NCBI GenBank assembly: GCA_003255065.1
Contig: QAOA01004566.1
Coordinates: 220,865-284,864 of the forward strand
DNA from: Cercis canadensis
Lineage: Eukaryota; Streptophyta; Magnoliopsida; Fabales; Fabaceae
Direction: 5' to 3'
Length of the DNA stretch: 64,000 nt
Notes under the pieces: generated by a model
What the model saw: the letters and a program-made list of their open reading frames with translations, nothing else
Told to the model about the DNA's origin: nothing
Databases searched by the model: none
Made by a program: the position numbers and the translations under genes
Part shown: positions 34,528 through 46,309 of the stretch, one piece after another
How positions within the stretch are numbered: position 1 is the first letter of the stretch
Layout of the letters: each line of letters begins with the position of its first letter

Positions 34528-35467
34528 ATGTGGAACCGTTTGGCTGGACCTGTTTGTTTCCTGAGAAATTTTAATGTAAGTGATTTTCTTCCTTTCTCTG
34601 CTTATATTATGGTGACGCTAGTTGCGTAATTATGTTTTGAGTGCTTAACGATGGCTAAAAAGGCTAAGATTAGGAAACTGAATTGAGATTTTTGAGTAAT
34701 AAATAGGAAATGTAACCGAAGCATGATGAAGTGATCTTCCAATGTTGTGTTTGTTTCATTTCCTATCGATGTTCGCCATCTTTTTCAGCATTCTTATCTT
34801 TGAGTATTGTTTATGGAGAAATTGAAATGTCACGAATCTTGCTGTACTCTCACCGTGTTTCTGTGCTACATTGATAATGGAAGAAAGTGATTTTTTTGAC
34901 GTTAATTCAGGTATATTAGATACGGAGAAATTTAAGAGAAGAAATCCAAGGGAAATTTTGGAACTTTATATGGGTTTTGAAGTGCTGTTGAGATTCCTCC
35001 CTGTATCTGTGTTGCGTTAGGAAGGATATTCAAATGTTTTTTTGTTTGGCAATCTTTGGAAAGGGGAAAAATTGTCGTCCCATTTAGTTTTTGCATTGAA
35101 GATATAGAATATATTATGATTATTGATGCATAGGATGAATGCATCACTGAAAAAAAAATTTCTTTTTTTTTTCCCCAAGAAGAAACTATTCCTTCTACTT
35201 TTAATCTTTCATTTTCATTACCACGGAGAACTGTTACCTGGTTCTTATATTTGTTTTATAATCTGTGAGGTATATTTATGTTTATCTTTAGTCTACTTAA
35301 GAGAATCAGGCAAGCAGATGGTGTTCTTTGTTTCATTCTTTCATTTTATTGATCTTTCTTGTCCAAAATTTACATCAGATTTTTTGTCCTTCATATTATA
35401 TCACAGTTCAAACTCTTTAAATACTATTTTCGTTCTTATTGGTGGTCTGGTATTAATGCAGAGTTAG
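34528..35467 (+). other. Upstream ORF (17 codons) spanning the BAG6 5'-UTR intron
   Basis: An ATG at 34528 starts a frame (MWNRLAGPVCFLRNFNS) that crosses a putative leader intron (GT at 34576, AG at 35461) and stops at TAG 35465-35467, 41 nt before the BAG6 start. The donor AAT|GTAAGT and acceptor ATGCAG|AGT are strong. If spliced as drawn, this uORF precedes the main ORF and would be expected to dampen translation. Whether the leader actually starts upstream of 34528 is an inference. Confidence 0.45.
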
Positions 35468-35508
35468 TGTTCTAGTAACTTTTTCAGTTACTTAGAGCAA
35501 CACCAAAC

Positions 35509-38500
35509 ATGATGCCTGCATACAGAAGTATGGACTCACACCCCTATCAGAGAAACCAAATGCCATTACCTCATTATTATCATCCTGGCATTGATATTCC
35601 CCCTCAAATGAAGGTGGATCCACCCAAATCAACCTTGGCTTATGAGCAACCTTGGCCCTATGCTAGCAGCAGCTACGGTTGCCCAACTCCTGTCCATTTT
35701 TGCTCTGGCCACACTAACTTCCTTAGTTATTGTACCTACAAACCTGCTTATCCTCATATTCCTACTCCATCACCAATGTACTATTCTGGAGGTTATCCTG
35801 CATATACCGAACCATTCTCTATTCCTTATGCTCCTCCACAACATTATACTATGGACCTGCCTAGATATGAATATGATAAATGTATGCCCAGAGAGTATCA
35901 TTGTTGTGGGTGTCCTAATCATCCATTTCACCAGAAGGAAGGTAAAAGTGTGAAGATTGAAGAACAGGAACCTGATACCGAAAAGAAGGTGAATGATGCT
36001 TTGGTACCAACTCAGTTGAAAAACTATCCGTATCCATTTGTCTGGATTCCACCAGAGTACATGAATAACAGAGAGCAGAAAAAGCTTGTTGCAGCAGAGA
36101 TGGGTGAGCAGGATAAGATATCACGTGATACAAAGCATCCTCAGTATTTTAGAGCTGATGGACAGGAGCCAAGATCCTGGAATGGGTGCTTCCCCTTTGA
36201 CGTGAACACTCTCCCAAGAATGATCCAGGATGGAGATGGAAGAAGAAACCAGGACTGGCAAGGTGAGAAAAATAGAAGGCAAATCGAAGATGGAAGAACA
36301 AATCAGAATCAGCAAAGTGAAGATAAGAGATTGGAATTCCCAATTCCAATCGTCTGGGTGCCTTACTACAATAAGCAGGAGGAAGGTGGAAGGACAAACG
36401 ATCAGGAGAGCACTTCTACACCAAAAACCATTGGAGAGGTACCTCATACATTCAAATTTGTTCCAGTGAATTCTTACACTTGTGACACGGGTACAAACAG
36501 AACCAGCTCCAAGAGAGTTGAATCGGCAAACACAAGTGCTTCAGATGTTACAGAAAAAGTCACAAACGAAAAAAGCTTCCCTGTGAAGCAGATGGACATG
36601 CATCAAAGAAAGGATGACTCTGAAGGTAGTAACAGAAGAATAAAAAATATTCCTGTAAAGCAAATGGAAGAAAACATGACAGATGAGAGCTCTAAAACTA
36701 GTGTCAAAAGACAATCCGTGTCTCCTCAGAAAGCATCCAAGTTACCTCCTGTCTGCCTGAGAGTTGATCCATTACCAAGGAAGAAAAATGGTAACGGAAG
36801 TTCTAGGTCCCCAAGTCCTCCTGCATCAAAAGAACATTCCCAGGCAACAGCTGGTGGAACAGCTAAGGTTATTGCTTCATCTGGCATGAATGATGCTCAG
36901 CCTGATTCAAAACTTCATAATGCTTCCAACGTCAATGACAAAGTTAAGCAAAAGGAGGAAAGTGTCGTAGTGTCAGAGAAGACTGAAAACAAAGATGACA
37001 ACCAAAGGGATAGATCTTGGAGCCAGATAAGTTCCAACATACCCAGCGCAGTCCATGGGAATAGTTCTAGTACAACCAGGAGAAACGAAAGCTGGTCAAA
37101 TGGTGATACATGTAAAACTGAAGAAAAGAAAGAAGAAAGAAAGGAAGAACCTGTGATAAAAGAGGAAGAAAATGAAGCAAGGGAAGCCCGGGACTCAACT
37201 AGATTAGCTGATGATAAAAGTCAAAAGAGAGAGGTTTTGTCAGATGTAGAAGCTGCTGTTTTGATACAAGCTGCTTATCGTGGTTTCCAGGTTAGGAAAT
37301 GGGAACTGTTGAAGAAATTGAAGCAGATAACTGAAGTCGGTAAGCAGGTAGTTGATGTTAGTGCTCACATCCAAGCATTAGAGGCTTCTTCTAGTCTTCA
37401 AAATGATGACAGGCAAACAGTTGCAATTGGAGAAACCATAATGAGGCTCCTGCTAAAGTTGGATACTGTTCAGGTATGTCTGAGTTTAACCCTATAGATA
37501 TGATGATATTAGGTATAAATTTTTTATGTCTTTGATTCATTGCGAGTGCATTGACAATCTAAATTCCATGCCATGTCTGTATAGATTACAAGGACTTAAG
37601 TGGTACCTCTGCAATTAGTATCGACAACAACATTGTTATATTTGATGTTATTTGTTGTATGTCACTTCCTAGTTCGGGGCTGTAATCACATGAATTTTTA
37701 TTTGGGATATCTATCAGGGTCTACATCCAAGTTTCAGGGAAATCAGAAAAACCTTGGCGAGAGAGCTTATATCAATGCAGGAAAAGCTTGATTCTATGAC
37801 GGCTAAAAAATCTCAGCAACAGATTCAGGAGCTATCCGAGATGAGACCTGTTGAAGATATTCATCCAAGCACTCTAAGTGTAAACTCTGTTCAAGAGCAT
37901 GAAGGAGAAACAGTTGCAGCATCCGGGAAGGATTCCTCTGAGGGCTCTAATAGGGAAAGTCATGACATACAAGAGCCATGTCAAGAGCAGCATTCCGTGG
38001 AGGATAGTATTTCTGGCCCCAAGACTGAGAATTTGGGATCTCTGACTCACAGTTTATCTGATGATGACAACAGAGAATCTTGGTCACGAATCAGTCCGGT
38101 ATCCAACAACAAAATCAAGCCAAATGCAGTACTGAATGAGATAGTTAATGAGGATGCTGGCCAAGCAGCTACAAATGATGTATGTAATTCTAAAAGTCTA
38201 CTACTCTATGAGACTGAGCAAACGGTCATGGAAAATGAAACTAAATCAGAGGTTAAATGTATCCCCACTGAGGTTGATGACTTGGATATGAGTGCTTGGA
38301 AAGAATTGCCGCAAGGTGTTATTGATGAGGAGCCTGTCCATTTTTATTCTGGAAAGGAAGTTCAAACTGATATGGGGAGGCTAGGGCCCCAACAATCTGA
38401 AATTGCTACTACTATGGTGGACAATAATTCTCCGGTCATGGAGGATGATTCAGCACCAGGTGGGAAATTTCCAGAGATTGAGGCAATGGTAGAGTTGCCT

Positions 38501-39445
38501 GTGGGAATACTGGACGAATCAGCACAAGATAGGACATATTCAGCGATTGAGGCAATAGCAGAACTGCCAGTGGGAATACTAGATGAGGATATCACGACAT
38601 CTAAATTTGAGAAGTCTGAGGATATCACGACATCTGAATTGGAGAAGTCTGAGGTTACCGAACCTTCAACACAGGAGTTTCTACAAGCTGGAGAAGGTTC
38701 GGCAGATGACATTTCAACTGAAACTCAACTAAAGGAGGAGCAGCAGCTGGAAGAGCGAGCAGAGGTGCAGTCTAGTGAGGAATCAGATGGCTGGGTAAAA
38801 GTTGAGTCTCAGAAAGATGACAAACCCAATGAAGAGGCACCGCTGGATATAGAGGTCAAGTCAGGAGATGAAGTTGGCAATGGTAATGAGCTATTCTCTG
38901 CTATAGCAGAATTACAGTCAGTTCCTTCACTTTCAGAGACACCAGTGGAAGTAGTACACGGAGATGCTTGCTTGGAAGCAAATGATTTTAATGACATTCA
39001 GTCAAAGCCAGTAGATTACAGAATGGATCCTAAGGCCGATGCTCCCGTGAATGATGTTGGAATGGATGAAGCAGTAGTGGAAGAAGTTACACTTCAGGAT
39101 CAGCAACTTGAGAGTGGAAACATGGTTGATGAGCACGTAATCAGTGCTAATGTTGCTAATGCAGAAACTTTTGCCAAGGAGAAAGATGAAGTAAGTGTAA
39201 CTTTACCTGTATCGAAAGAGCTACCCTTGGCCGAGCACATTAAAGGGCTGGATGGTGATGAGCAATTAATTGAAGAGAATAAAAAATTGAGGGAGATGAT
39301 GAGCAAGTTGCTTGAAACTGGGAATGAGCAGTTAAATGTAATATCTGATTTGACAGGCAGGGTGAAGGACTTAGAGAAGAAATTAGCAAGGAAGAAGAGA
39401 CTAAGGACAAAACGGCACAGACCAGCCACTTCAATCGTCAAATGA
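35509..39445 (+). CDS. BAG6: BAG family molecular chaperone regulator 6 (1230 aa, two coding exons)
   Basis: Coding exons 35509-37473 and 37718-39445 have a GT-AG intron between them in phase 0. The N-terminus (MMPAYRSMDSHPYQRNQMP) and the following Pro/Tyr-rich and Cys-rich (HCCGCPNHPF) region are typical of plant BAG6. An IQ calmodulin-binding motif (AAVLIQAAYRGFQVRKWE) is at about residues 581-598. The BAG domain follows at about 605-690, straddling the intron. The rest is long, acidic and Ser/Glu-rich, with repeated ELPVGILDE motifs, and ends in a coiled coil with a very basic tail (ARKKRLRTKRHRP). BAG domains bind the Hsp70 ATPase domain and act as nucleotide-exchange co-chaperones. Arabidopsis BAG6 is heat- and calmodulin-linked and acts in cell death and basal immunity. 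The ATG was chosen because the MMP..Y..MDSHPYQRNQMP start is conserved. No lesion is seen. Confidence 0.93.
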
Positions 39446-40227
39446 TCCTACACAAGCAAGAGCCGTTGGGGTTGCAATGTGATGATGTAACTTAATCTCT
39501 ACCTTTGGCTAGTGTGATGTTGTAAATGCAGTGTGGAGTGAGTCCTGTTGAATTGATTATATATGATACTTCGTGTGTGAAAAGATATGAACTGTTTTTG
39601 GCAGTTTTTTAAAACAATTGCTTCGTTCTTTCTGTCTTCGTCTTATTTTATCTCTGATTAGTTTCTTCGTCAGATGAGGCCTGTTTTTTTTTCTTTTTTT
39701 TGTATTTACGCAGTTCAAGTTGAATCGTGATTAGTATTTAGTGGTAGTAATCTAGTGACGTGCAGTATGCAAATAGAATTAACTAGTAGCAGGAGTGACA
39801 AGTAAGGTGTTTAGGATTAACCAGGACTAGGAGTGTAAATACATAAAGGGGTTTGAAAGTTTAGCGAGGGAAAAACGACCAATTAAGAGTGAGTTAGGAA
39901 AATAAAATTAAAAAGATTGCCAGTGGGTGAACTCTAATATAAGACGTTCACATATCCTAACATTTTTTTCGAAAAAAAAAATCTCATTATTTTATTTTGA
40001 GGAAAAAGGCACTTTCCTGTTGGGAGAAATGAAACTACTATTAGAATCCTAATGAAATTCTTCATATTGCACAACTGATGGGGAAAAAAAAAAAAAAAAG
40101 TTATATTGAAGTAAGGATTTCTTGTCCAAGTAAAATTATGTCTAATATATGTTTGCAAATATAATATTATCACATAGCAATTAAGTAACATTCTTCAAAT
40201 CAAAAAGCAAAATTTCCTCGCTAAGAT
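39446..40227. other. BAG6 3' UTR and intergenic DNA
   Basis: 3' UTR for about 130 bases, then AT-rich sequence with two poly-A runs (39971-39980 and 40084-40098). No gene. Confidence 0.5.
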
Positions 40228-40923
40228 ATGGCTTTCTCTTTCTCTTCCTCTTCCTCTTCCTCTTCCTCTCCCTCTCTGAATGGAAAACAAAGGGTTTTGG
40301 TTGTTACGGTGAAATCCGCTGAACTGAAGACAAAGCACAAAGGCAAGACTTATGCTTATGCCCATGTCCATTCAAAAGGAAGGCTACGTACCAAGATGAA
40401 CAACAACACAAGATGTTCCAACCCCACATGGGGTGACAAGTTTATGTTCTCAATCGACTCCTATTTTCGCCATCAAGGTACTAACGTTTACTTTGAGATT
40501 TACAGGGCACGTAAAGGATTCGCAGATTCACTAATAGGGATTGCTAAGTGTGATGTTAAATCACTGTTTGGTTGCTATGGAACTGAAAAGAAGGGTAAGG
40601 TTGAGGACAAAGAGGAAGAAGAGGAAGAAGGAGATCCTAGATACCCTAACATGTTCAAAGAAAAAAAAGAAGATTCTAGATACCCTAATATGTTGAAAGA
40701 AGAAAGAAGGCTGAAAGGATCGGCTTGTCTTGAGATTGTCAAGGGTTCAAAGAGTGAGGGAATGCTGAATGTGGAATTGGAGGTTGGAGAGATTATTTCA
40801 TGCCTTGGCAAGTGTCAGTGGAAGAATATGGCTATGCCTTATGATGAATTCATGGGTCAAACAAGTCACAAGAAAAGTAATAAGGGTTTTTCATGGATGT
40901 GCTTCGTCCCTGCAAGCACATAG
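40228..40923 (+). CDS. C2-domain protein 1 (231 aa)
   Basis: Single-exon gene. A Ser-rich N-terminus (FSFSSSSSSSSSP, encoded by a CTTCCT microsatellite) precedes a C2 domain at about residues 21-125. The domain shows RVLVVTVKSAEL, YAYAHV, NPTWGDKFMF, VYFEIYRARKG and DSLIGIAKCDV. Plant C2 domains of this SRC2-like type bind phospholipids, often through calcium, but few acidic calcium-loop residues are visible here, so calcium dependence is doubtful. A duplicated acidic/basic linker (DPRYPNMFKEKKE / DSRYPNMLKEERR) at about residues 136-160 is unusual. The C-terminus has no membrane anchor. It is probably a peripheral membrane protein of unknown role, possibly stress-related. Confidence 0.8.
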   Translation: MAFSFSSSSSSSSSPSLNGKQRVLVVTVKSAELKTKHKGKTYAYAHVHSKGRLRTKMNNNTRCSNPTWGDKFMFSIDSYFRHQGTNVYFEIYRARKGFADSLIGIAKCDVKSLFGCYGTEKKGKVEDKEEEEEEGDPRYPNMFKEKKEDSRYPNMLKEERRLKGSACLEIVKGSKSEGMLNVELEVGEIISCLGKCQWKNMAMPYDEFMGQTSHKKSNKGFSWMCFVPAST

Positions 40924-42082
40924 GAATCTTGTACTAAATTTAATGAGGTTGATATTTGCACATAAACGTGTTGCTATTGTCTTTGTTTTTGCCCCTATTA
41001 GAGTCTCTTTCTGTTTATCATTATTCAATTACTTACTTAGCTCTTCTCAAATCTCTTTCTGTTTTATCATTATTATATGTCTGTTGATTACTTGTTAGCT
41101 TTTTCTAAAGCTCATCTCTCTGTCTTTGCTTTGCAACTGCCAGTGTATTGGAAAGAATGCTCTCCTTCCTCTTCATGTCCCTTACTCACCTAAAGCTAAA
41201 AGCCTCTTTCTTTTTCTTTTTTTCTTTTTTTTGAGTAAAAGCCTCTTTCCATTCCCTTTCCTCTTGTGACTCTATTTTCTTTTCTCTCTAAATTCCAATC
41301 AAACTCTTGACAAGTTATAATAGCATATTGTTGATGGCCAAATAATAATAATAATAATAATAGCATAATGTGTTACAGAATGCTGCATTGTTATGCTTTG
41401 ATTGGAATTGCTTTTTTAAGTGCCTTCTACTTATAAGCACAAAGTATGAGATTTAAATATTTTATACATACTAGCAAATTCTTCAATAAAGTATTTTTGT
41501 TGACAAAACAGATAGCGCTTTTTCGGAAGTGCCTATTCAATTTTTTTTTCATTTCATACTTGAATTCAATCAAATAATGGTCCTAATTCAAAAGAATAAT
41601 AGAGGATAACTTGAAGCAAAATAGATTAAAAAGAAATAAATAAAACAACTGAAATTTAGGCATCCTCTTCCCTCAAGTCCACTAACATCACTAACAATAA
41701 TCTCAGCCTAACAGCTATTTAGTATTTACAGCGAAGACCAAAAATCTTGGTCCAGAAAAAACAGGCTGGTTACGGTTTTACGAAACGACCTGGCCCAATA
41801 GGCCCAACATGCATAGGTCCCACTCCTGATTTCACAATAAGACTTTCTTTCATTTCCATTTCCACAATCCTCTACCTCCCTTCGGTCTCTCTCAAGACCG
41901 TTTCTTCCTTTTCCACTCTCTCTCTCTTGGGGGAAATTTTCACCTGTGAGACATTGCTTTCTTCCGCCGGCATCACAACCGTGGTTTTTCCTACTCCTCT
42001 GTTTCTTGGACGAATCACAGCCGTTGATCTCGCCGGAGATTGAAGAAAGATGGTAATAAAGTTGTAGAGAAAGAGAGAGAGA
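40924..42082. other. Intergenic region with a (TAA)n microsatellite
   Basis: Contains the 3' UTR of C2 protein 1, a TAA repeat at about 41341-41363, and the C/T-rich leader of C2 protein 2 (41840-42080), which ends with a GAGA repeat just before its start. An open frame at 41747-42043 is judged to be leader sequence. Confidence 0.5.
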
Positions 42083-42088
42083 GTGACG

Positions 42089-42904
42089 ATGCTGGAGCCG
42101 ACGACGCGAGTCTTGGAGATCAACTTGATCTCAGCACAAGGTCTCAAGCCACATTCCTCTAATCTGCGAGGGACGCAAACCTACGCAGTCACCTGGGTCG
42201 ACCAGCGTACCAAGCTCCGAACCCGAGTTGACAAACTCGGCGGTGAGAACCCCACCTGGAATGACAAGTTCCTCTTTCGCGTCACCCCCAAGTTCCTCGC
42301 CAGCGATACCTCCGGCGTCTCCGTCGCTATCTACTCCGTCGGTTGCTTCAAGGACCACCTCATCGGCACTGTAAGGTTCCTCATCAGCAACATTCTGTCC
42401 TTCGGTAAAGACGGCGGCAACGCCATAAAGACCCCATCTTTCACGGCGCTCCAGATTCGCCGGCCATCGGGGAGGTTTCGCGGCATCATGAACATCGGTG
42501 CGATGGTGCTTGATGGGTCGGATTTTCCGTCGATGAATAGGGTTTCGGCAATTGGGTACCACAATCTAATGGGGGGGAATATACAGCGTAGCGGGAAACG
42601 CCATGATCAGCGGCAAAAATCTTTGTCGAAATCGAAGAACGGAGATGAAACTTCGAGGTCTAGTGGGTTTTGTGAGAATTCTTTCTCCGAATCAGGGGAT
42701 ATCTCCGAAGGCGCGGAATCATCGACGTCGTCATCGTCGCCAGCGTCGACGGTGCTCGGAAATTGGAACGGGGTGAGGGTAATGGCGGGAAACAAGGGTC
42801 TGAAGTCACCAGGGTTCTTATGCGGGTTGTTGACGCAGAGGAGGATCCGTATGAATCAGTCCAACCCGAATACGAGTCCGGGGACCCGAGATGTGGAAAG
42901 GTAA
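42089..42904 (+). CDS. C2-domain protein 2, SRC2-like (about 271 aa)
   Basis: Single exon. Two possible starts exist: 42083 (MTMLEP) and 42089 (MLEP); the second fits the family better. The C2 domain occupies about residues 8-115: VLEINLISAQGL, TYAVTWVDQRTKLRTRVD, NPTWNDKFLFRV and HLIGTVRFLISNIL. It is followed by a conserved RPSGRFRGIMNIG segment, then a low-complexity Ser-rich tail (SSTSSSSPASTV). The coding sequence is clearly GC-richer than C2 protein 1. This architecture (C2 plus Ser-rich tail) matches plant SRC2/BAP-like proteins that localise to membranes. Function cannot be fixed from sequence. It lies 1.2 kb downstream of C2 protein 1 on the same strand, so the pair may be an ancient tandem duplicate. 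Confidence 0.85.
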   Translation: MLEPTTRVLEINLISAQGLKPHSSNLRGTQTYAVTWVDQRTKLRTRVDKLGGENPTWNDKFLFRVTPKFLASDTSGVSVAIYSVGCFKDHLIGTVRFLISNILSFGKDGGNAIKTPSFTALQIRRPSGRFRGIMNIGAMVLDGSDFPSMNRVSAIGYHNLMGGNIQRSGKRHDQRQKSLSKSKNGDETSRSSGFCENSFSESGDISEGAESSTSSSSPASTVLGNWNGVRVMAGNKGLKSPGFLCGLLTQRRIRMNQSNPNTSPGTRDVER

Positions 42905-44021
42905 AGATACGGTCGTGGCTAGATTGAAACCGGTAGGACCCATGATCATCTAAACGAGTCGATCATGATTGGAGGCTTCATCTGATTTTGACCAATTAGG
43001 ACTTGAAAGTATAGCTGATGGTGACGGTAGAGATTATCGTGTAGAACTTCAAAGTCAAGCGGATTAACGGTAGAGATCATTTTGATGAATCCTCCGTTTT
43101 CTCCCTTTTTTTTTTTGGTTAATTTTTTGGCCCTGTAGTTTTCTGGGGACTCTCTCCTCCGGTTGTTGTACAGTGTTGTTGTAACACTCTGTTCTTGAAG
43201 TTCATAGCTATTATTGGCTTTCAATTCAAACCTTCAAAATTCTAAAAATTTAACATTTTTGCTACTAAATTGAAGAAAATTCTACTGAGGAATTCAAGAA
43301 CTGGATGAGAATGGGCCAGATCGTGTAGTTAAGGTTAAAATTTTGATGAATTTTGGACTGGTCCTCATATAGATTGTTGATAAAGAAGATCATGGCCTAC
43401 ACACTACAGGCCCATAAAAGGGTAAATGTGACAGTTCAGTTAAAACTTGGCAGCTAGTATAAAAAAATAAAATAATTTGTAGCTTATATGCTTATGTGCT
43501 AAGGCGCATTTGAATAGCCTTACAGCTTATTAAAGTTTTTCTACTGATATAAGTGTTTTTATATAAGAAAAATAGTGTTTGAATCAACTTATATAAATAA
43601 TTTATTAATCCTAAAAAAATTATTTTTAACTTATTTTGTGAAACTATTTTTTTGGGCTTTTTAAAAAAGCCTCTGCGAAAGCCAATTTCAAAGATGACCG
43701 GAAAGTTGTTTTGCAAAGTTACGGGACAATTATATCCTCGTTATAGATAGAAATTACAGGGAAACCATAACCTTTCATCTCCTTCGCCTTTGCTCTTCGT
43801 ATCTCAGACCATCTACTTTCTCTGTGTCTTCTATCATCGTTTTTTCAGTTCTCAGTGACTATGGGATAATATTGTAAAGTAAAGAAAATTTTAGAAGTAC
43901 TTGGAGGCTTGGGGCGAGCCCTCCCTTCTTCTGTGTGTATCTTGGGTTCATTTTATATTGAAGCAATTTTGCCTATGAAAATTGCAAAATTTGATGAACC
44001 TCACTTGCCATTTTGGTGAAC
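42905..44021. other. C2 protein 2 3' UTR and AT-rich intergenic DNA
   Basis: 3' UTR to about 43200. Then sequence with CTAAGG..TTTG and GCTTAT motifs (43470-43720) typical of degenerate hAT-like repeats. No gene. Confidence 0.45.
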
Positions 44022-44861
44022 CTGATGATATAGATAAATCCCGTGCCATGTCTTCAACAACTCTTTCAAGGCCCCGTACTCTGTTCTCTAAAGTTATCAT
44101 GCCATCATGAGATCCACCCATGAAATCCTGCAATATTGTTAAAGAGTCTATCACTTATAAAGAGTACATATTGAATTAATTTTCTATGCCATACTAACCA
44201 TACCTGCAGCATGTTCATCAGATGAGCTTGTTGTCTTTCCAGCTGCAGTAACTGCCTCTAGATAGCCAACCAGTTTCCTTTGTTATTGATGAAGGATCCT
44301 TCTGACTATTGCCTTTAGAGAAACCTGCAAGATTAGCAGAACCCTCTCTCTGACTGATCTCAATCCTATCATCAGTATCATATGCTTTTGGTCTCAATTC
44401 TTTTCCATTCACTCTCTTTTCAGAGTATCTATCATGGGCAAAATCATCAAAATCTCATTGTCTAGAATATCCATCATTTCCTCTCTCTAAGGGGCGATAT
44501 TTATTATTGGCAGATCCATGAAAACCTTTACTAGGGATCCTTTCTTTAGAATTTCTGACACTTGCCTCTGATTCTTCCACATTGTTTGAGTTTGAAGTAT
44601 TGAGACATCTACGAGGAACAACTACTTCCACTAGAAAATCATCTGAACCCCTTCTTTCGAGTCTCTGGAAGAATTCTGGGTTTGGTTCTTTATCAGTTAA
44701 AGTAGGCACTTTCTTTTTCAATATTACAACTGCTTTCTCTGGGATGCTAGCACCTTTGGCCTTGGCAATAGCATCCAAGTTAGAAGAACCAGTCGATGAA
44801 TCTTTCGGCGACGGCTCAGCATTTGTCTCACCAGGATTCAGTTTTTTTGGGTCACTTGTTT
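44022..44861 (-). pseudogene. TORTIFOLIA1/SPIRAL2-like pseudogene fragment
   Basis: Two exon remnants (44861-44204 and 44127-44022) are separated by an intact 76-bp GT-AG intron. The translated remnants match the C-terminal half of TOR1/SPR2 plant microtubule-associated proteins: TSDPKKLNPGE, RYSEKRVNGKELR, RQLLQLERQQAHLMNMLQ, DFMGGSHDGMITLENRVRG and LERVVEDMARDL. The N-terminal HEAT repeats are absent. Lesions: a stop in SRQ*DFDDF (near 44456), a frameshift near 44290, and a CAG-to-TAG-type nonsense codon just before RQLLQ (near 44263). The retained intron shows a DNA-level copy, not a processed pseudogene. Normal function would be binding and shaping cortical microtubules; this copy is dead. 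Confidence 0.82.
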
Positions 44862-46219
44862 CTGACACAGTAATCTATAAAATTCTATTCTCCCAAGGTC
44901 AAGTAATGTTTAATTTTAGCTATACTGTTCACATAAGTGCCAAGCAATGCAAACCAGAAACATAAAATATATATATATATTGAGAAGTGATATCATATCT
45001 AGATAGAGTCAGAACCTAGCTAGCACTAGCACTTCAGCTTTAACAGCATGGAGACGTGAATTAGCATACACAGCAGCTGATATTAGCCAATTCCTGATAA
45101 TATATCAGACAAAGTAAAATACAAATTGGCATAGGAAAATCTTAAATCATACTTCAAAATAATAATCTAACAACAAAAAATTAACTACTTGAATCAAAAT
45201 ATAATAATTATAGCACTAATATAAAATATTTTATCATTAAAACTTTTTTTTAAAATTATAACAAAATGCTTATTTATCCAAACATAATCTTTAATAAGTG
45301 CTTATTAATGTTTTTTTAGTAATTTTTATAATTATAAATACTTATACACTTATCTATCCAAACACTTATGAAAGAGCTTATAGATTTTTAAAGTACTTTT
45401 TTAAATTGTATCCAAACACTAAATAGTTTAATTTAAAAGGAGCTTATAGTATAAAAGCTTATCCCATAAGGCCTTTTTATATAAGCGCTTAAATAAGTTG
45501 TTTACCCAAACGGGGCCTTAGTAGGGTATATGTGCTTTGCTTAGTTTTATGGTAGTGTTTGGTACTAGCTAATATTAAAATTTTTGAAAAAGTAAGGTAG
45601 AAATAATTTTTTTTTACGTTTGATGCAAGAAATACAAAATTATTCTGAAATTTGTACACAAAATGGGAATAAAACTTTCTCACCTGAGGTGAGGTGGGAA
45701 TCCAACTTTCTTGGAACGGAGGTGCCAGCGCTCAGCGCTGGGTTCGCAGCGCCCAGCGCCGGTCCTCCACATCATACTTCATCTTCGTTGTTTCTTTCTT
45801 CTTTGGGCTCCCATCCTTTTTGGCACAGAGAGAAATTTTTTTTGTTGAATCTTAAAATTCCAATACTTTTCCGGTTATCCCCCTAAAGTCCTCGTGTCCG
45901 TCCCTTATCTCTCGCTTTCTCTTCCCTCTGTGAAATTCAAAGAAACTCTTCCATTTTCGGCGGTGACCTCGATGAATGCTCTTTTTCTGCATCGGATCTG
46001 GGGTTCCTTCTCTTCCTCATAAAGGTGTTTACTTTCTTCCTTCATCATCTCATTTTAATCATATTATTATAATGGCTGAAGCTAGTTCGAAGAAGTTGCT
46101 ATTTTTCTCAGATTTTGTGGGTTTTTATTTTTCTGGCATTTATTGATCATCTATCGGGGAAAATGTAACTTTAAATGATGAGTAGTGGGTGGTTTCAGTT
46201 TGCAGCATTTTTTGTGGGG
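44862..46219. other. AT-rich region with degenerate hAT-like repeat and a GC-rich hairpin
   Basis: 45230-45523 (minus sense begins CTAAGGCCCCGTTTGGGTAA) is an AT-rich dispersed-repeat type sequence with many CCAAAC/GTTTGG motifs. 45730-45765 holds an imperfect GC-rich palindrome of GCGC-CAGCGC units. 45890-46030 looks like a plant 5' leader (C/T-rich, ending in splice-like GTG) but no coding exon follows it. Confidence 0.35.
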
Positions 46220-46309
46220 TTGATTGATTGGACAAATTTACAGTAATAATACTGTTTGGAAAAGTAATTACGGATTTAGGTTAGTTTTAAAAGTATTTAC
46301 GGAAGTGGG

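Noticed and set aside
41747..42043. 98-codon ORF before C2 protein 2
   Set aside because: C/T-rich leader composition and immediate proximity to the real start suggest 5' UTR.
46060..46145. Short gene starting MAEASSKKLLFF
   Set aside because: Stops after 24 codons with no splice donor giving a plausible continuation.
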